Positions 53,001 to 60,938 of a DNA stretch of 64,000 nt are shown piece by piece (position 1 is the first letter of the stretch; the number at the start of each line of letters is the position of its first letter). The notes under the pieces were generated by a model. It saw only the letters and a list, made by a program, of their open reading frames with translations. It was not told the origin of the DNA and did no database searches. Source of the DNA: Flavobacteriales bacterium (lineage in GTDB: Bacteria; Bacteroidota; Bacteroidia; UBA10329); contig JACJZP010000004.1 of the NCBI GenBank assembly GCA_020635535.1, positions 124,001-188,000 on the forward strand. The letters are read 5' to 3'. Made by a program: the position numbers and the translations under genes.

Positions 53001-53814
53001 CACACGGGCTTGGCGTTGCATTCTCCCAACCCGGGCCGCCCGTACCACCATTACCAGGAGCGGTTCCGAGTCCGTTCTGACCGTTTTCTCCGTCATAACC
53101 TTCTCCCCAATTTATATTCCACGGTGGCCAAAAGTTGGCAGCTGCCCCTTCGGGTCCGCCATCTCCACCATCTCCACCGGTAGATGAGCCTACTCCCCAT
53201 GAACTTCCACCAGCTCCACCCGCATAATTCCCATCACCACAGTCATTCCCATCTTGCCCTATACCTCCGTCTGCCCCGTCAAGCCCATCAACACCGGCCA
53301 CTCCATCTATACCATCAGACCCATTTCCAGCTCGGGACGTAACTCTGCTCAATGTATAGTTGGAACATCCATCTATGTAAACCCCATAGGTGGTAACTCC
53401 AGCTCCACCAGCATCGGCAACTTCTACGGATATATCATGAAGACCGAAATTGCTGATGTTTACGGCAGAAATGGCAACCAATCTATCTGGGCCTGGTGTA
53501 ACATTGGAATTATCTCTGTAGATAACCGTTTCGGCATTGTTTGACTTTTCCCATGTTGAAGAATCATAACCACCTTCCAATTTAACATTACCAATGAGGT
53601 CGAGTGTGTTTGAAATGTTGTAAACCCCTTCTGCCATGCGAATGTAATCTACGCCTGGCGAGACCAATGTGAGCGCATTTTGCAAGTTGGTTGGGGCCGC
53701 CTTCGTTCCACTCCCTGAACCATTGGGCGACACGTAAATAATGTCGCACTCCTGAGCAACACCGACAATAGTGCTGAGCAATAGGAATAGAGTGAAAACA
53801 GAGGACCTAAACAT
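50083..53814 (-). CDS. giant glycine-rich PKD protein with T9SS type B domain
   Basis: 1243-aa exported protein. Signal peptide (MFRSSVFTLFLLLSTIVGVA-Q), a beta-helix-like domain (~25-165; YIRMAEGVYNISNTLDLIG, VKLEGGYDSSTW, GVYIDGCSNYTLSRV) and a ~290-residue Gly-rich region (~165-455) dominated by GGxGG and GxDGxDG patterns. Six to seven PKD/Ig-like domains with the W-x-FGDG motif follow (YEYFWQFGDGGS, SWFWDFGDGSG, SSWEWDFGDGTT). The end is a type B (gliding-motility-associated, CHU_C) T9SS domain: QTAFTPNGDGVNDVFEI, FDRWGKMVWET, PLPQGAYSYQI. Its ATG overlaps the stop of the upstream paralogue by one base. Probably a surface adhesin or matrix protein. Confidence 0.88.
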   Translation of the reverse strand: MFRSSVFTLFLLLSTIVGVAQECDIIYVSPNGSGSGTKAAPTNLQNALTLVSPGVDYIRMAEGVYNISNTLDLIGNVKLEGGYDSSTWEKSNNAETVIYRDNSNVTPGPDRLVAISAVNISNFGLHDISVEVADAGGAGVTTYGVYIDGCSNYTLSRVTSRAGNGSDGIDGVAGVDGLDGADGGIGQDGNDCGDGNYAGGAGGSSWGVGSSTGGDGGDGGPEGAAANFWPPWNINWGEGYDGENGQNGLGTAPGNGGTGGPGWENATPSPCVWLVGSCTAGVVNYGQNGQDAAPDGADGADGLDGVPSHAGGFFVPGDGEDGEDGVHGSGGGGGGGCGSHGGALFGENGSGPGGGGGGEGGQAGTGATGGTGGGGSFAVYITNNGAGGHMHDCDLFSGLPGYGGIGGFPGGLGGQGGLGGWGGQGCGQGGQGGDGSAGGDGGNGGNGATGVSQPLYQEPTGIQVIQTSLAANVEPDIILGSTGCTYSDIYFNTTANGIIEWFYEGSTVPQNTVGSSTVAQYYTMGTQDITMVANGVPYFLSEYINIFKDGSPYLPTIQADDTICPGDVVNFSSTWPISFNVLGYRWNFGDPSSGSANTSSLATPSHTYNAVGTYMVTLQTQSPCCNWSKPDTFYVHVLPIVEPDVFITATTTEICEGESITFGAIPYAGGSHPTFEWFQNGVSGGTGPSFTPANINNGDQIKVRMASSYACPITPTVDSETITVIEHPNPDVDCSDVTDSYLGAETGFNPVVTVGTAPYEYFWQFGDGGSSTEESPSHLYGSTGQYNASVEVTDTFGCSTVCDVLVDIILPPYVYGGFTIQENPSCGSTEVTFTDTSQGNPTSWFWDFGDGSGTSTSQNPTYTFTGTGPYTVTLAVSNGVFTDTVVAPNAVEPYIVPTASFFASDTAICDSSAIRFFDTSTNVSSWEWDFGDGTTSNLQNPAHDFNDPGTYYITVTVYSEDQCTANAGPFEVTVYRSPVAGFGVDTVVVCTQLAIPFYDSSYADVDITNWYYHFSDQDSTIEVDGSVQDQVDYVFEEPGWYVVTQYVVNEITGCQDSAKIFMEVRPHPVADFYPDSVALQLPDTTMEFWNVSLFADRDSVHWDFDNGYTVDGEWNTVGIFQDSGLYYISLTVSNELGCADDTVIPYYVWEQETFFIQTAFTPNGDGVNDVFEIKEKGITEWHMQIFDRWGKMVWETYDVNQYWDGTDMRSGKPLPQGAYSYQIDLVWYRGRYFNKMGTITIFR

Positions 53815-56800
53815 TATCTACCCGTAAAAACTATTGGAATAGTTGACGTTTCACCATTCATGGTCAAGGAGAGAACGTAAGTACCGGCATCAAGTTGCGT
53901 CAGATCTACTGTATGAACATTGGTTCCACCTGAAATCTGAATAAGTTCTTCAAACACCTTGCGACCAGTGGCATCTAACAAGACCAACAATAGATTTGTT
54001 TTACCATCAGCCAATACATTCAAGTTCATTACATCCTGAACAGGATTGGGATAAACATGAATTCCATCTTGAGCATTAATGTTTGGCACTCCAACATTAA
54101 CCGAAGAGCCAATGGTTATACTATCTGAACAGCCATAGATATTGGAGACCCACAAAGTCACAGCATAACTTCCATTATTCGCAAAAATGTGGAGCGGGTT
54201 CTGTTCGGTGCTTGAATTGGCAGAACCTGAACTTGGATCATCAAAATCCCATAACCAAGAATCTGCATAGAGCGAATTATCTGCGAATTGCACGGTGTCC
54301 CCACCGTTAGGATTCAGCTCGTAGCTACTGAAGTTTGCAACGGGAGATGGGTTGACATGAATCTGATCAAATACAGCCACCGAATCATTTCCATTTCCGG
54401 CATAGACCCAAAGTCCCACATCAAAAGTTCCAGCAGATTGATACGTATGTTCTGGATCTGTTGCCGTGGAACCACTTCCATCCCCAAAATCCCAATAGTT
54501 GGTGACCGCATTGACACTATTGTTCACAAACTGCACGGTAAAAGGTGCACATCCAACCAATGTGTCAACCGAAAAACCTGCAGAAATACTCGGTGATATT
54601 GTCATAAAAGTTTGACAGGAAACCGAGCAACCAAGGGAATCTATGACATCAAGTGTTGCCGTGTATACTCCTGCATTCTGGTAAATGTGCTGCACCGTAT
54701 CTCCAAATCCAAGCGACCCATCTCCAAATGTCCAGTAGAACTGGAACGGTTCCAGACCACCGTTGGTGATGGCCGATTCAAAATAGGTCGGTTCTCCCGA
54801 AACAAATGAATCTGCGGAGCAAATAACTTCCGGAGGAGGAATAACATTCACACTAACACCGTTAGACATAGCCGTTTCGCCCGTTGCACAACCTAAAGAA
54901 GACACTACTTCGCACGTTACAACATCAAGGTTTGATAACTGATCTGTTGTGAAAACAGGCGCGCTTCCTCCAGCTGGGCTTCCATTTATCATCCAATTGT
55001 AAGTAGGCGAAGTGCCGACATCATGAGCCGCGGCCGTAAACGTTATCTCGGTTAGTTCACAGATTGTATTCGTTGTATCTGCAAAACTTGTCTGAATCAT
55101 AATACTTGGATCAATGATAGAGTCAACAGTGATCATCAGCGTATCGGTAAAACTCTGACCGCAGCATTCTGTGGCTGTAGTCAGCAATAGCTCGTACACG
55201 CCTGCAGAATCAAAAGAGACCCCAAGCAAGTTGTAGAAATTTGGGCCATCATACACAACCGTGTCCCCTTCAACGTTCCTTAATCGCCACGTGTAATTAT
55301 TGGCGGAGACGGAGCTATTGAAATCGGCAATATCTCCTACACATAGTTCCGTAGGTCCCGTTTGAATCTGAGGATCAAGTGCTGGAACCGTTGCGTGTAT
55401 ATCTATAAAGTCAGTGTACGTGAACGCAATTCCATTAACAACAAGCGTGAATGTCTTAAAGCCAGGAGTTGAGAAGCTTGTTAATGCCTCTTGACCATAT
55501 GCTGATGTTGGATACCCTCCCGCACCAAAGAACCATTGAATGGTTCCGGTGGCATCGGTTGAAAAGAAAACAGGCGCATTCGTACACCCTCCAAATTCAA
55601 CATTGACGGTTGGTTGCGATAGACCATAAATGTTCTGCAGTGATACGGGTTGACCGCCTGATTGCTGATAGAATTCTTGAGCTATTCCGTTTGACCCGGA
55701 ACCTCCTTGGCCTCCTTGACCACCATCACCACCGTCTCCACCATTACCTCCAGCACCTATATCGCAAGCAGTAAACAGTGCTCCACCCTCGCCCCCTTCT
55801 CCACCTTCACCTCCAGAACCTCCAGCGCCACCAGGCCCACCCAATCCGGCAAGACCTACTTCAAGTTCGCAATCCTTCATTACTCCGTTGAAACCATTGT
55901 CCCACACAAACACGGCAAAAGACCCACCACCTCCTTGGCCTCCATTGCCACCGTAGCCTCCTTCGCCTCCTTCTCCTCCGCCTCCACCTCCGGCACCGGA
56001 GCCATTCGTATTTGGAGGAATTGTATCTGCGTCAATCAATGGTGGAATAGCTGGAATGGCTATCCAGACCAGACCGCCTTGGGAGCCACCTCCGCCTCCG
56101 CCACCTCCGCCAGAACCATCAGAGCCTTGGAGACCTTGGGTTCCTGATCCCGGGGTGAAATAACCGCTTCCAAACGAATAGAATCCTGGAACCCCAGAGA
56201 GCCCAATAACTCCTGGTGCTCCGTCTTCACCATCAGTACCATCATTAGCTGGGGTCCTATCACATTGTGTTGAGATAATAGTAGTGAAGATCTCTTGTCC
56301 GCCTGGCCCACCGTAACCGCCACTCGGTCCTAAACCCGCATCGCCATCATAACCCGGAAAAGCTTCACCTCCAGCAGGAAATTCGTACGTACCACGCTCA
56401 CCACCATCACCACCTTCTCCTCCAGAATTGCTACCAGCAAACGAGCAACATCCCCCCAGTCCACCTTGTCTGTTGCCGCCTGCATCTTCTTCTCCAGGCT
56501 CACCATTTTCTCCGGGAGCTCCGAACTGACCAGGATCTCCTGGAGAACCAGGAGAGCCATTACCTCCATTGCCAGCAATGATCTTGCAACGAACCAATTC
56601 ATAGTCTGCGCAGTTATTCAGATACACTCCATACGTGGTAACACCTTGTCCTAATGCATTCGCAGTACGGATGGTTAAGTCCTGTAATCGGAAATTACTT
56701 TGTCCAATACAACTTATCGCCACCAACCTTGGAGGATTGGCCTGTGGATTACTTGCATCCCTGAAAATTGTAGTGATGGCAGAGTTGTCCTTGATCCAGT

Positions 56801-57095
56801 TCGAATTAAAGCCTCCAATTATCTGTCCGTCACTCGGCATGTCAAGTGCCGCATCCAGAACATAGGTTCCGCCTTGGAGATAAACCTTATCTGCAGACCC
56901 ACCAAGCATACCAACCGCTGTTAACAGGTCCAAGGGGTCATCTGATGTACCAGCCGCAGATGGTGTACCTGAAACAGATGCGTAGATGACATCCGCAAAA
57001 CTTTGACTTCCTAAACCAGTACAGGATTGACCAAAAACCTGCCCGCCAGTGGCAAGAACAACTGTAAGCAGTAAAAAGGCGATGGTTCTATTCAC
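53814..57095 (-). CDS. giant glycine-rich PKD protein with T9SS type A domain
   Basis: 1093-aa paralogue of the next gene. Signal peptide (MNRTIAFLLLTVVLATGGQVFG-Q), an N-terminal beta-helix-like domain with VYLQGGTYVLDAALDMPSDG and GVYLNNCADYELVRC, then a ~300-residue Gly-rich block (~170-470) with runs of GG-Glu-GG and GG-Asp-GG. Ig/PKD domains with FYWTFGDGSLGFG, NYWDFGDGSGST and SWLWDFDDPSSGS follow. It ends in a type A T9SS signal: HVYPNPVQDVMNLNVL, LLDATGRKVFEEL and LDAGTYVLSLTMNG. Start is GTG at 57095. First gene of a three-gene surface operon. The Gly-rich repeats suggest polyglycine-II-type packing (inference). Confidence 0.86.
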   Translation of the reverse strand: MNRTIAFLLLTVVLATGGQVFGQSCTGLGSQSFADVIYASVSGTPSAAGTSDDPLDLLTAVGMLGGSADKVYLQGGTYVLDAALDMPSDGQIIGGFNSNWIKDNSAITTIFRDASNPQANPPRLVAISCIGQSNFRLQDLTIRTANALGQGVTTYGVYLNNCADYELVRCKIIAGNGGNGSPGSPGDPGQFGAPGENGEPGEEDAGGNRQGGLGGCCSFAGSNSGGEGGDGGERGTYEFPAGGEAFPGYDGDAGLGPSGGYGGPGGQEIFTTIISTQCDRTPANDGTDGEDGAPGVIGLSGVPGFYSFGSGYFTPGSGTQGLQGSDGSGGGGGGGGGSQGGLVWIAIPAIPPLIDADTIPPNTNGSGAGGGGGGEGGEGGYGGNGGQGGGGSFAVFVWDNGFNGVMKDCELEVGLAGLGGPGGAGGSGGEGGEGGEGGALFTACDIGAGGNGGDGGDGGQGGQGGSGSNGIAQEFYQQSGGQPVSLQNIYGLSQPTVNVEFGGCTNAPVFFSTDATGTIQWFFGAGGYPTSAYGQEALTSFSTPGFKTFTLVVNGIAFTYTDFIDIHATVPALDPQIQTGPTELCVGDIADFNSSVSANNYTWRLRNVEGDTVVYDGPNFYNLLGVSFDSAGVYELLLTTATECCGQSFTDTLMITVDSIIDPSIMIQTSFADTTNTICELTEITFTAAAHDVGTSPTYNWMINGSPAGGSAPVFTTDQLSNLDVVTCEVVSSLGCATGETAMSNGVSVNVIPPPEVICSADSFVSGEPTYFESAITNGGLEPFQFYWTFGDGSLGFGDTVQHIYQNAGVYTATLDVIDSLGCSVSCQTFMTISPSISAGFSVDTLVGCAPFTVQFVNNSVNAVTNYWDFGDGSGSTATDPEHTYQSAGTFDVGLWVYAGNGNDSVAVFDQIHVNPSPVANFSSYELNPNGGDTVQFADNSLYADSWLWDFDDPSSGSANSSTEQNPLHIFANNGSYAVTLWVSNIYGCSDSITIGSSVNVGVPNINAQDGIHVYPNPVQDVMNLNVLADGKTNLLLVLLDATGRKVFEELIQISGGTNVHTVDLTQLDAGTYVLSLTMNGETSTIPIVFTGR

Positions 57096-57299
57096 TTCGT
57101 CTTACACTTTCTCTGTTGAGAGTAAGAATGGCGCAAGTTCGTCATTGATCACTCGTTATGCAAATGATTTCGGCAACTGCCACCCACTACTTACGAACGG
57201 TTTTAAGTTTGAATGGTTGTCTTGGACGAGAAGTTCAATGTCAAGATTCAGCATTTTGAATGGAAACAGTTCTCGGATACGCTGACTTGTCCATTTCCC

Positions 57300-57307
57300 T
57301 ATTTTTG
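57300..57307 (+). promoter_or_regulatory. -7 element TATTTTTG before the GGGPS operon
   Basis: Exact TAnnTTTG ending 8 bases before the ATG at 57316, implying a leaderless or near-leaderless transcript. No good TTG box. The remaining divergent gap (57096-57299) shows nothing else recognisable. Confidence 0.5.
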
Positions 57308-57315
57308 CAAACCCG

Positions 57316-58047
57316 ATGAAGGTTTACAACCACATAGCCAAGGCCAAGAGAAACAATGGGAAACTTTTCTCGGTGTTGATCGACCCTGACAAGACTGCAG
57401 GAATTGACTTGGAAAAGACCGCTTTGGCTGCTGCTTCGGCCAATGTTGACCTTCTTTTTGTAGGAGGAAGTCTTTTGGTGAACGACCGACTTTTCGACAC
57501 CGTTCAGATCATCAAAGCCAACTGCGATATTCCGGTTGTTCTGTTTCCTGGAGACAATATGCAAGTGGTGCCGAATGCAGATGCAATTCTTTTGCTTTCG
57601 GTTATTTCTGGCAGAAATGCCGAAATGTTGATTGGCAAACATGTGGTTGCTGCGCCAAGATTGAAAAACAGTGGTTTGGAAATTATCCCAACCGGTTACA
57701 TGCTTATTGATAGTGGAAAACCAACTACCGCTTCTTACATGAGCAACACCAATCCGCTACCACACGACAAGGACGATATTGCAGCGTGCACAGCCATGGC
57801 CGGTGAAATGCTGGGTATGAAAACCATCTTTATGGATGGCGGAAGCGGTGCCATGAATGCCGTTTCTGAGAGCATGGTGAAGCGCGTGGCGCAACACGTT
57901 GATGTTCCACTTATTATCGGAGGCGGATTGAGAACTCCAGAAATGGCAAAGGCCCGTTTCGATGCTGGAGCTACTGTTGTTGTGGTCGGAAATGCGATTG
58001 AGCAAAACGGCAGTCTGCTTGCTGAGATGGCAAGCGCCAAATTCTAA
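57316..58047 (+). CDS. geranylgeranylglyceryl phosphate synthase family protein (GGGPS/PcrB)
   Basis: 243-aa TIM-barrel prenyltransferase that joins sn-glycerol 1-phosphate to a polyprenyl diphosphate through an ether bond. Motifs: FSVLIDPDK near the N terminus (Mg/Asp), LFVGGSLL, PVVLFPGDN, IPTGYMLIDSGK, TIFMDGGSGA, PLIIGGGLRTPE and VVVGNAIEQNG (phosphate-binding). The archaeal-membrane enzyme has known bacterial group II homologues in Bacteroidota; its role there is less clear. It heads a run with YkoF-like, pnuC-like and nadR-like genes. Confidence 0.9.
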   Translation: MKVYNHIAKAKRNNGKLFSVLIDPDKTAGIDLEKTALAAASANVDLLFVGGSLLVNDRLFDTVQIIKANCDIPVVLFPGDNMQVVPNADAILLLSVISGRNAEMLIGKHVVAAPRLKNSGLEIIPTGYMLIDSGKPTTASYMSNTNPLPHDKDDIAACTAMAGEMLGMKTIFMDGGSGAMNAVSESMVKRVAQHVDVPLIIGGGLRTPEMAKARFDAGATVVVVGNAIEQNGSLLAEMASAKF

Positions 58048-58050
58048 TCG

Positions 58051-58326
58051 ATGAAAGTTACTCTTGAAATCACGATGTATCCGTTGACCGATGGATACAA
58101 AGAAGCCGTGAAGGATTTTCTACGGAGATTGAATCGCCACGAGAATATCGAAGTCATCACAAATGGTGTAAGCACACAGGTTTTTGGTGAGTATGATGCT
58201 GTGATGAAGGCATACACCGATTCGCTGCGGCCATCCATGGAAGGCGAAACCGCCATTGCCGTGGTTACCAAGATCATCAACAGTCATTTACCGCCCGACC
58301 GTTGGGATACCAGCCAGTGGACCTGA
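58051..58326 (+). CDS. YkoF/MTH1187-like putative thiamine-binding protein
   Basis: 91-aa ferredoxin-like-fold protein starting VTLEITMYPLTDGYKEAVKDFL and containing ITNGVSTQVFGEYDAVM, the pattern of the YkoF-related/MTH1187 family, some members of which bind thiamine or its pyrimidine moiety. It starts 3 bases after the GGGPS stop and is followed by a PnuC-type transporter. It could deliver a vitamin precursor to, or sense it for, that transporter. Family assignment is moderately sure; the ligand is inference. Confidence 0.65.
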   Translation: MKVTLEITMYPLTDGYKEAVKDFLRRLNRHENIEVITNGVSTQVFGEYDAVMKAYTDSLRPSMEGETAIAVVTKIINSHLPPDRWDTSQWT

Positions 58327-58330
58327 TTTT

Positions 58331-58900
58331 TTGAACTCGTTCCAACAGATCTTTGAACGCAGATTCTGGTCAACCGACCGGATTCTTGAGGTGGTTGCAG
58401 TCCTCTGCAGTTTCCTCTACACATTCCTATACATCAAAGGAAGCGCGTGGTGCTGGCTGTTCGCGTTTATAGGTTCGGCACTGTTCACTTATCTGTGCTA
58501 CGCACGAAAGATTCTGGCCGAAAGCTTCCTTCAATTCTTTTATGTGCTGATGGCCATCTATGGTTATCTGACCATGGAAACAGAGTGGCAGACCAATGTT
58601 TGGAGTTGGCAAAGCCACGCCATTTGGTTGGGAATTGGAACCATTGGAATGTTCCTTACCGCATTCGTGCTGAAGAAATTCACAAAGACAAAAATGCCGT
58701 TGGAAGATAGTTTCACCACGGTTTTCAGCCTGATCGCCACTTGGGTAATGGTGAATTACGTGCACGAGAATTACCTGTATTGGATAGTTATCGATGCGGT
58801 TTCGGTGCATCTTTATTGGAAAAGAAAACTTTACTTCGGCTCCGCACTTTTTGTGGCCTACACTATTTTGGTCACCGCAGGTTATTTCGGATGGATGTGA
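58331..58900 (+). CDS. PnuC-family vitamin transporter
   Basis: 189-aa membrane protein with seven predicted helices, of the PnuC family (facilitators for nicotinamide riboside, with relatives for thiamine and riboflavin). Typical features are ILEVVAVLCSFLYTFLYIKGSAWCW and the conserved last third NYLYWIVIDAVSVHLYWKR with GYFGW at the end. Start set at TTG 58331, 4 bases after the preceding stop; another TTG start upstream would overlap that gene. It is followed by a NadR-like kinase (overlapping), which favours nicotinamide riboside, while the YkoF-like neighbour favours thiamine. Confidence 0.85.
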   Translation: MNSFQQIFERRFWSTDRILEVVAVLCSFLYTFLYIKGSAWCWLFAFIGSALFTYLCYARKILAESFLQFFYVLMAIYGYLTMETEWQTNVWSWQSHAIWLGIGTIGMFLTAFVLKKFTKTKMPLEDSFTTVFSLIATWVMVNYVHENYLYWIVIDAVSVHLYWKRKLYFGSALFVAYTILVTAGYFGWM

Positions 58901-59415
58901 AGAAGGAAAAACTGGAAATTATCGCACTGGTCGGGCCAGAAAGCACGGGTAAAACCACGCTTTCCGAGCAGTTGGCAGCACATTATGGCGGCAGTTTTGT
59001 GCCCGAATTTGCCCGTGAATTTTTGGAGGAACGAAATGGAAAGTATTCTCAGGCCGACCTTCCAACAATTGCTAAAGGACAATTGAACCTTGAAAGTCAG
59101 ACCATTGCCAAAGACGCAAAGCCTGTTTTCTGCGACACCGATGTTGTGGTGGTAATAGTTTGGCATGAGTTCAAATACGGTGAGCAGAGTGCAGAACTCG
59201 AAGCGCTTTTCAAGCTTCAACCAGAGCGAAAGTATCTTCTCACCTATCCTGACCTTCCTTGGCAAGATGATCCGCTGCGCGAAAACCCGAAAGACCTGAA
59301 CGCCATTTTCGAACTCTACGTTTCCACCTTGAATAGATTGGGCGTTGATTATTCCATTGTGAATGGGAATGGCTCCAACCGACTGAAAAACGCCATCGCT
59401 GCGCTAACCGACTGA
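58891..59415 (+). CDS. NadR-like ribosylnicotinamide kinase-type P-loop ATPase
   Basis: 174-aa P-loop protein of the NadR kinase-domain family. Walker A GPESTGKTTLSEQL (~residues 16-29), VPEFAREFLEERNGKY, a Walker B-like FCDTDVVVVIVW, and YLLTYPDLPWQDDPLRENP, which is strongly diagnostic of NadR-type ribosylnicotinamide kinases. No N-terminal adenylyltransferase domain is present. Its ATG at 58891 overlaps the last codons of the PnuC gene. It would phosphorylate the imported nucleoside-type vitamin, trapping it in the cell. Specificity unproven. Confidence 0.85.
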   Translation: MDVKKEKLEIIALVGPESTGKTTLSEQLAAHYGGSFVPEFAREFLEERNGKYSQADLPTIAKGQLNLESQTIAKDAKPVFCDTDVVVVIVWHEFKYGEQSAELEALFKLQPERKYLLTYPDLPWQDDPLRENPKDLNAIFELYVSTLNRLGVDYSIVNGNGSNRLKNAIAALTD

Positions 59416-59435
59416 ATTTCGGTTAATTTGGGTGC

Positions 59436-60824
59436 ATGAGTTTCGCATCGTCTTTCGAAAAAGCATTCCGAACGCTGCTGCCAGCGCCATTCACTATTGC
59501 CGTAGTTTTGACTTTGGTCACCATGGTTTTGGCCTTTTTAATGACCGATTCTGAAGTCAGCGGAATTGACCGAGGAATCGAGATACTGTCTTTTTGGGAA
59601 AACGGCATTTGGAACAGCGGACTGATGGTTTTCGCCATGCAGATGATGCTGATCCTTGTGCTCGGTCACACACTCGCGCTCACAAAACCCGTTGACAGAC
59701 TTATCAGTTTCGCTACGCGTTACTGCAATACAACGGCTTCGGCCGCAGCCATCGTCACCCTTCTAACTGTGAATGTGGCGCTATTCAACTGGGGGTTAGG
59801 ATTGATCTTTGGAGCTATCCTTGCCCGAAAAGTGGGTGAACATGCTGTCAAGAAAAACCTGCAACTCAATTATCCACTAATTGGAGCTGCGGGCTATTCA
59901 GGTTTGATGGTGTGGCATGGCGGAATTTCGGGTTCAGCCCCAATCAAAGTGGCGGAAGAAGGGCACATCCAAGCATTGATGAAAGACAACATTTCGACAG
60001 AACAACTTTCGCTTCTCCCCGACCCTGTTTCGTTCTCGGAAACCGTTTTCGGGAATATGAATCTTGTAGCGACCGCCTTGGTTGTAATTCTACTTCCAGC
60101 CTTCATGTTTTTATTAGGAAAACGCGCTGACATAAAGACGACTTTGCCCAACATTTCGGATACAAATAATGAAGAACAAGGCGAGGTCATCGGTGCAGAA
60201 AAACTGGATAATTCAACTGTATTTGCGCTCATTTTCGGCCTTTTGATTCTTGGCTACGCAATGTATTCGGTTGCAAATTCATTCAGCACAAAAGGTTTGG
60301 GATTCATCACTCCCAACTTCATCAACTTTGTGCTACTAGGCTTAGGAATTACCCTGCACGGAAGTTTCCGAAAATTCATTGCAGCGGTGGAAGCAGCCAT
60401 TGGCGGAGCATCTGGAATTCTCATCCAATTCCCTTTGTACTTCGGAATCATGGGGATCATGAACGGATCCGGTCTGGTAAACACTTTCTCTGATTTTTTC
60501 GTGAGTATTTCCAATGAATCCACATTCCCAATCTTCACCCTTATCAGCGCAGGAATCGTAAACATTTTTGTTCCAAGTGGTGGTGGACAATGGGGTGTTC
60601 AAGGTCCAATAATTCTTCAAGCAGCGACCCAACTTGGTGTTGACATTCCAAAAAGCATCATGGCTTTGGCCTATGGTGATCAACTGACGAATATGCTTCA
60701 GCCATTTTGGGCGTTACCCCTGCTTGGAATCACGGGTTTGAAGGCCAAGGAAATTCTGCCTTACACCGTTGCATTGATGGCGGTTGGAACTGCAATATTC
60801 GTCTCTGTTTTACTTGTTTTTTGA
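59436..60824 (+). CDS. AtoE-family short-chain fatty acid transporter
   Basis: 462-aa membrane protein with about 11-12 helices, of the AtoE/short-chain fatty acid transporter family. Characteristic segments: FRTLLPAPFTIAVVLT, LVFAMQMMLILVLGHTLA, NWGLGLIFGAILARKVG, GYSGLMVWHGGISGSAPI and the late VPSGGGQWGVQGPI. Start is ATG 59436, 20 bases after the NadR-like stop. It probably imports acetoacetate or butyrate-like acids. Downstream lies a CTCTGTG repeat element. Confidence 0.92.
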   Translation: MSFASSFEKAFRTLLPAPFTIAVVLTLVTMVLAFLMTDSEVSGIDRGIEILSFWENGIWNSGLMVFAMQMMLILVLGHTLALTKPVDRLISFATRYCNTTASAAAIVTLLTVNVALFNWGLGLIFGAILARKVGEHAVKKNLQLNYPLIGAAGYSGLMVWHGGISGSAPIKVAEEGHIQALMKDNISTEQLSLLPDPVSFSETVFGNMNLVATALVVILLPAFMFLLGKRADIKTTLPNISDTNNEEQGEVIGAEKLDNSTVFALIFGLLILGYAMYSVANSFSTKGLGFITPNFINFVLLGLGITLHGSFRKFIAAVEAAIGGASGILIQFPLYFGIMGIMNGSGLVNTFSDFFVSISNESTFPIFTLISAGIVNIFVPSGGGQWGVQGPIILQAATQLGVDIPKSIMALAYGDQLTNMLQPFWALPLLGITGLKAKEILPYTVALMAVGTAIFVSVLLVF

Positions 60825-60929
60825 TTTCACAGAGATGAAGATGAGTTTTGGAGACACACAGAGAAGTGAACATTTGATGGATTAACGTCTCTGTGATTCT
60901 CATTTTCTCATGATATCTCTGTGTAAATT
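60825..60929. repeat. CTCTGTG repeat element 1 (inverted pair)
   Basis: Two ~40-nt units in inverted orientation. Left (60825-60866) reads as CACAGAGA...CACACAGAGAAG. Right (60887-60929) reads as TCTCTGTG...TCTCTGTGTAAAT. Each unit has TCTCTGTG at both ends and a TCTC/TTTTC-rich middle. It fills the gap between the AtoE and GxxExxY genes. Confidence 0.8.
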
Positions 60930-60938
60930 CCTTTCTCA

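Noticed and set aside
52422..53183. Several 60-100-codon frames within the glycine-rich coding region
   Set aside because: Low-complexity GGN codon bias opens alternative frames; none has a start context or family pattern.
52400..53300. CRISPR-like short periodicity in the Gly-rich genes
   Set aside because: Repeats are imperfect 3-codon periodicities in frame with the protein, without conserved direct repeats or unique spacers.
58256..58900. Longer PnuC start at TTG 58256
   Set aside because: Would overlap the YkoF-like gene by ~70 bases and add a non-family N terminus; the TTG at 58331 fits better.
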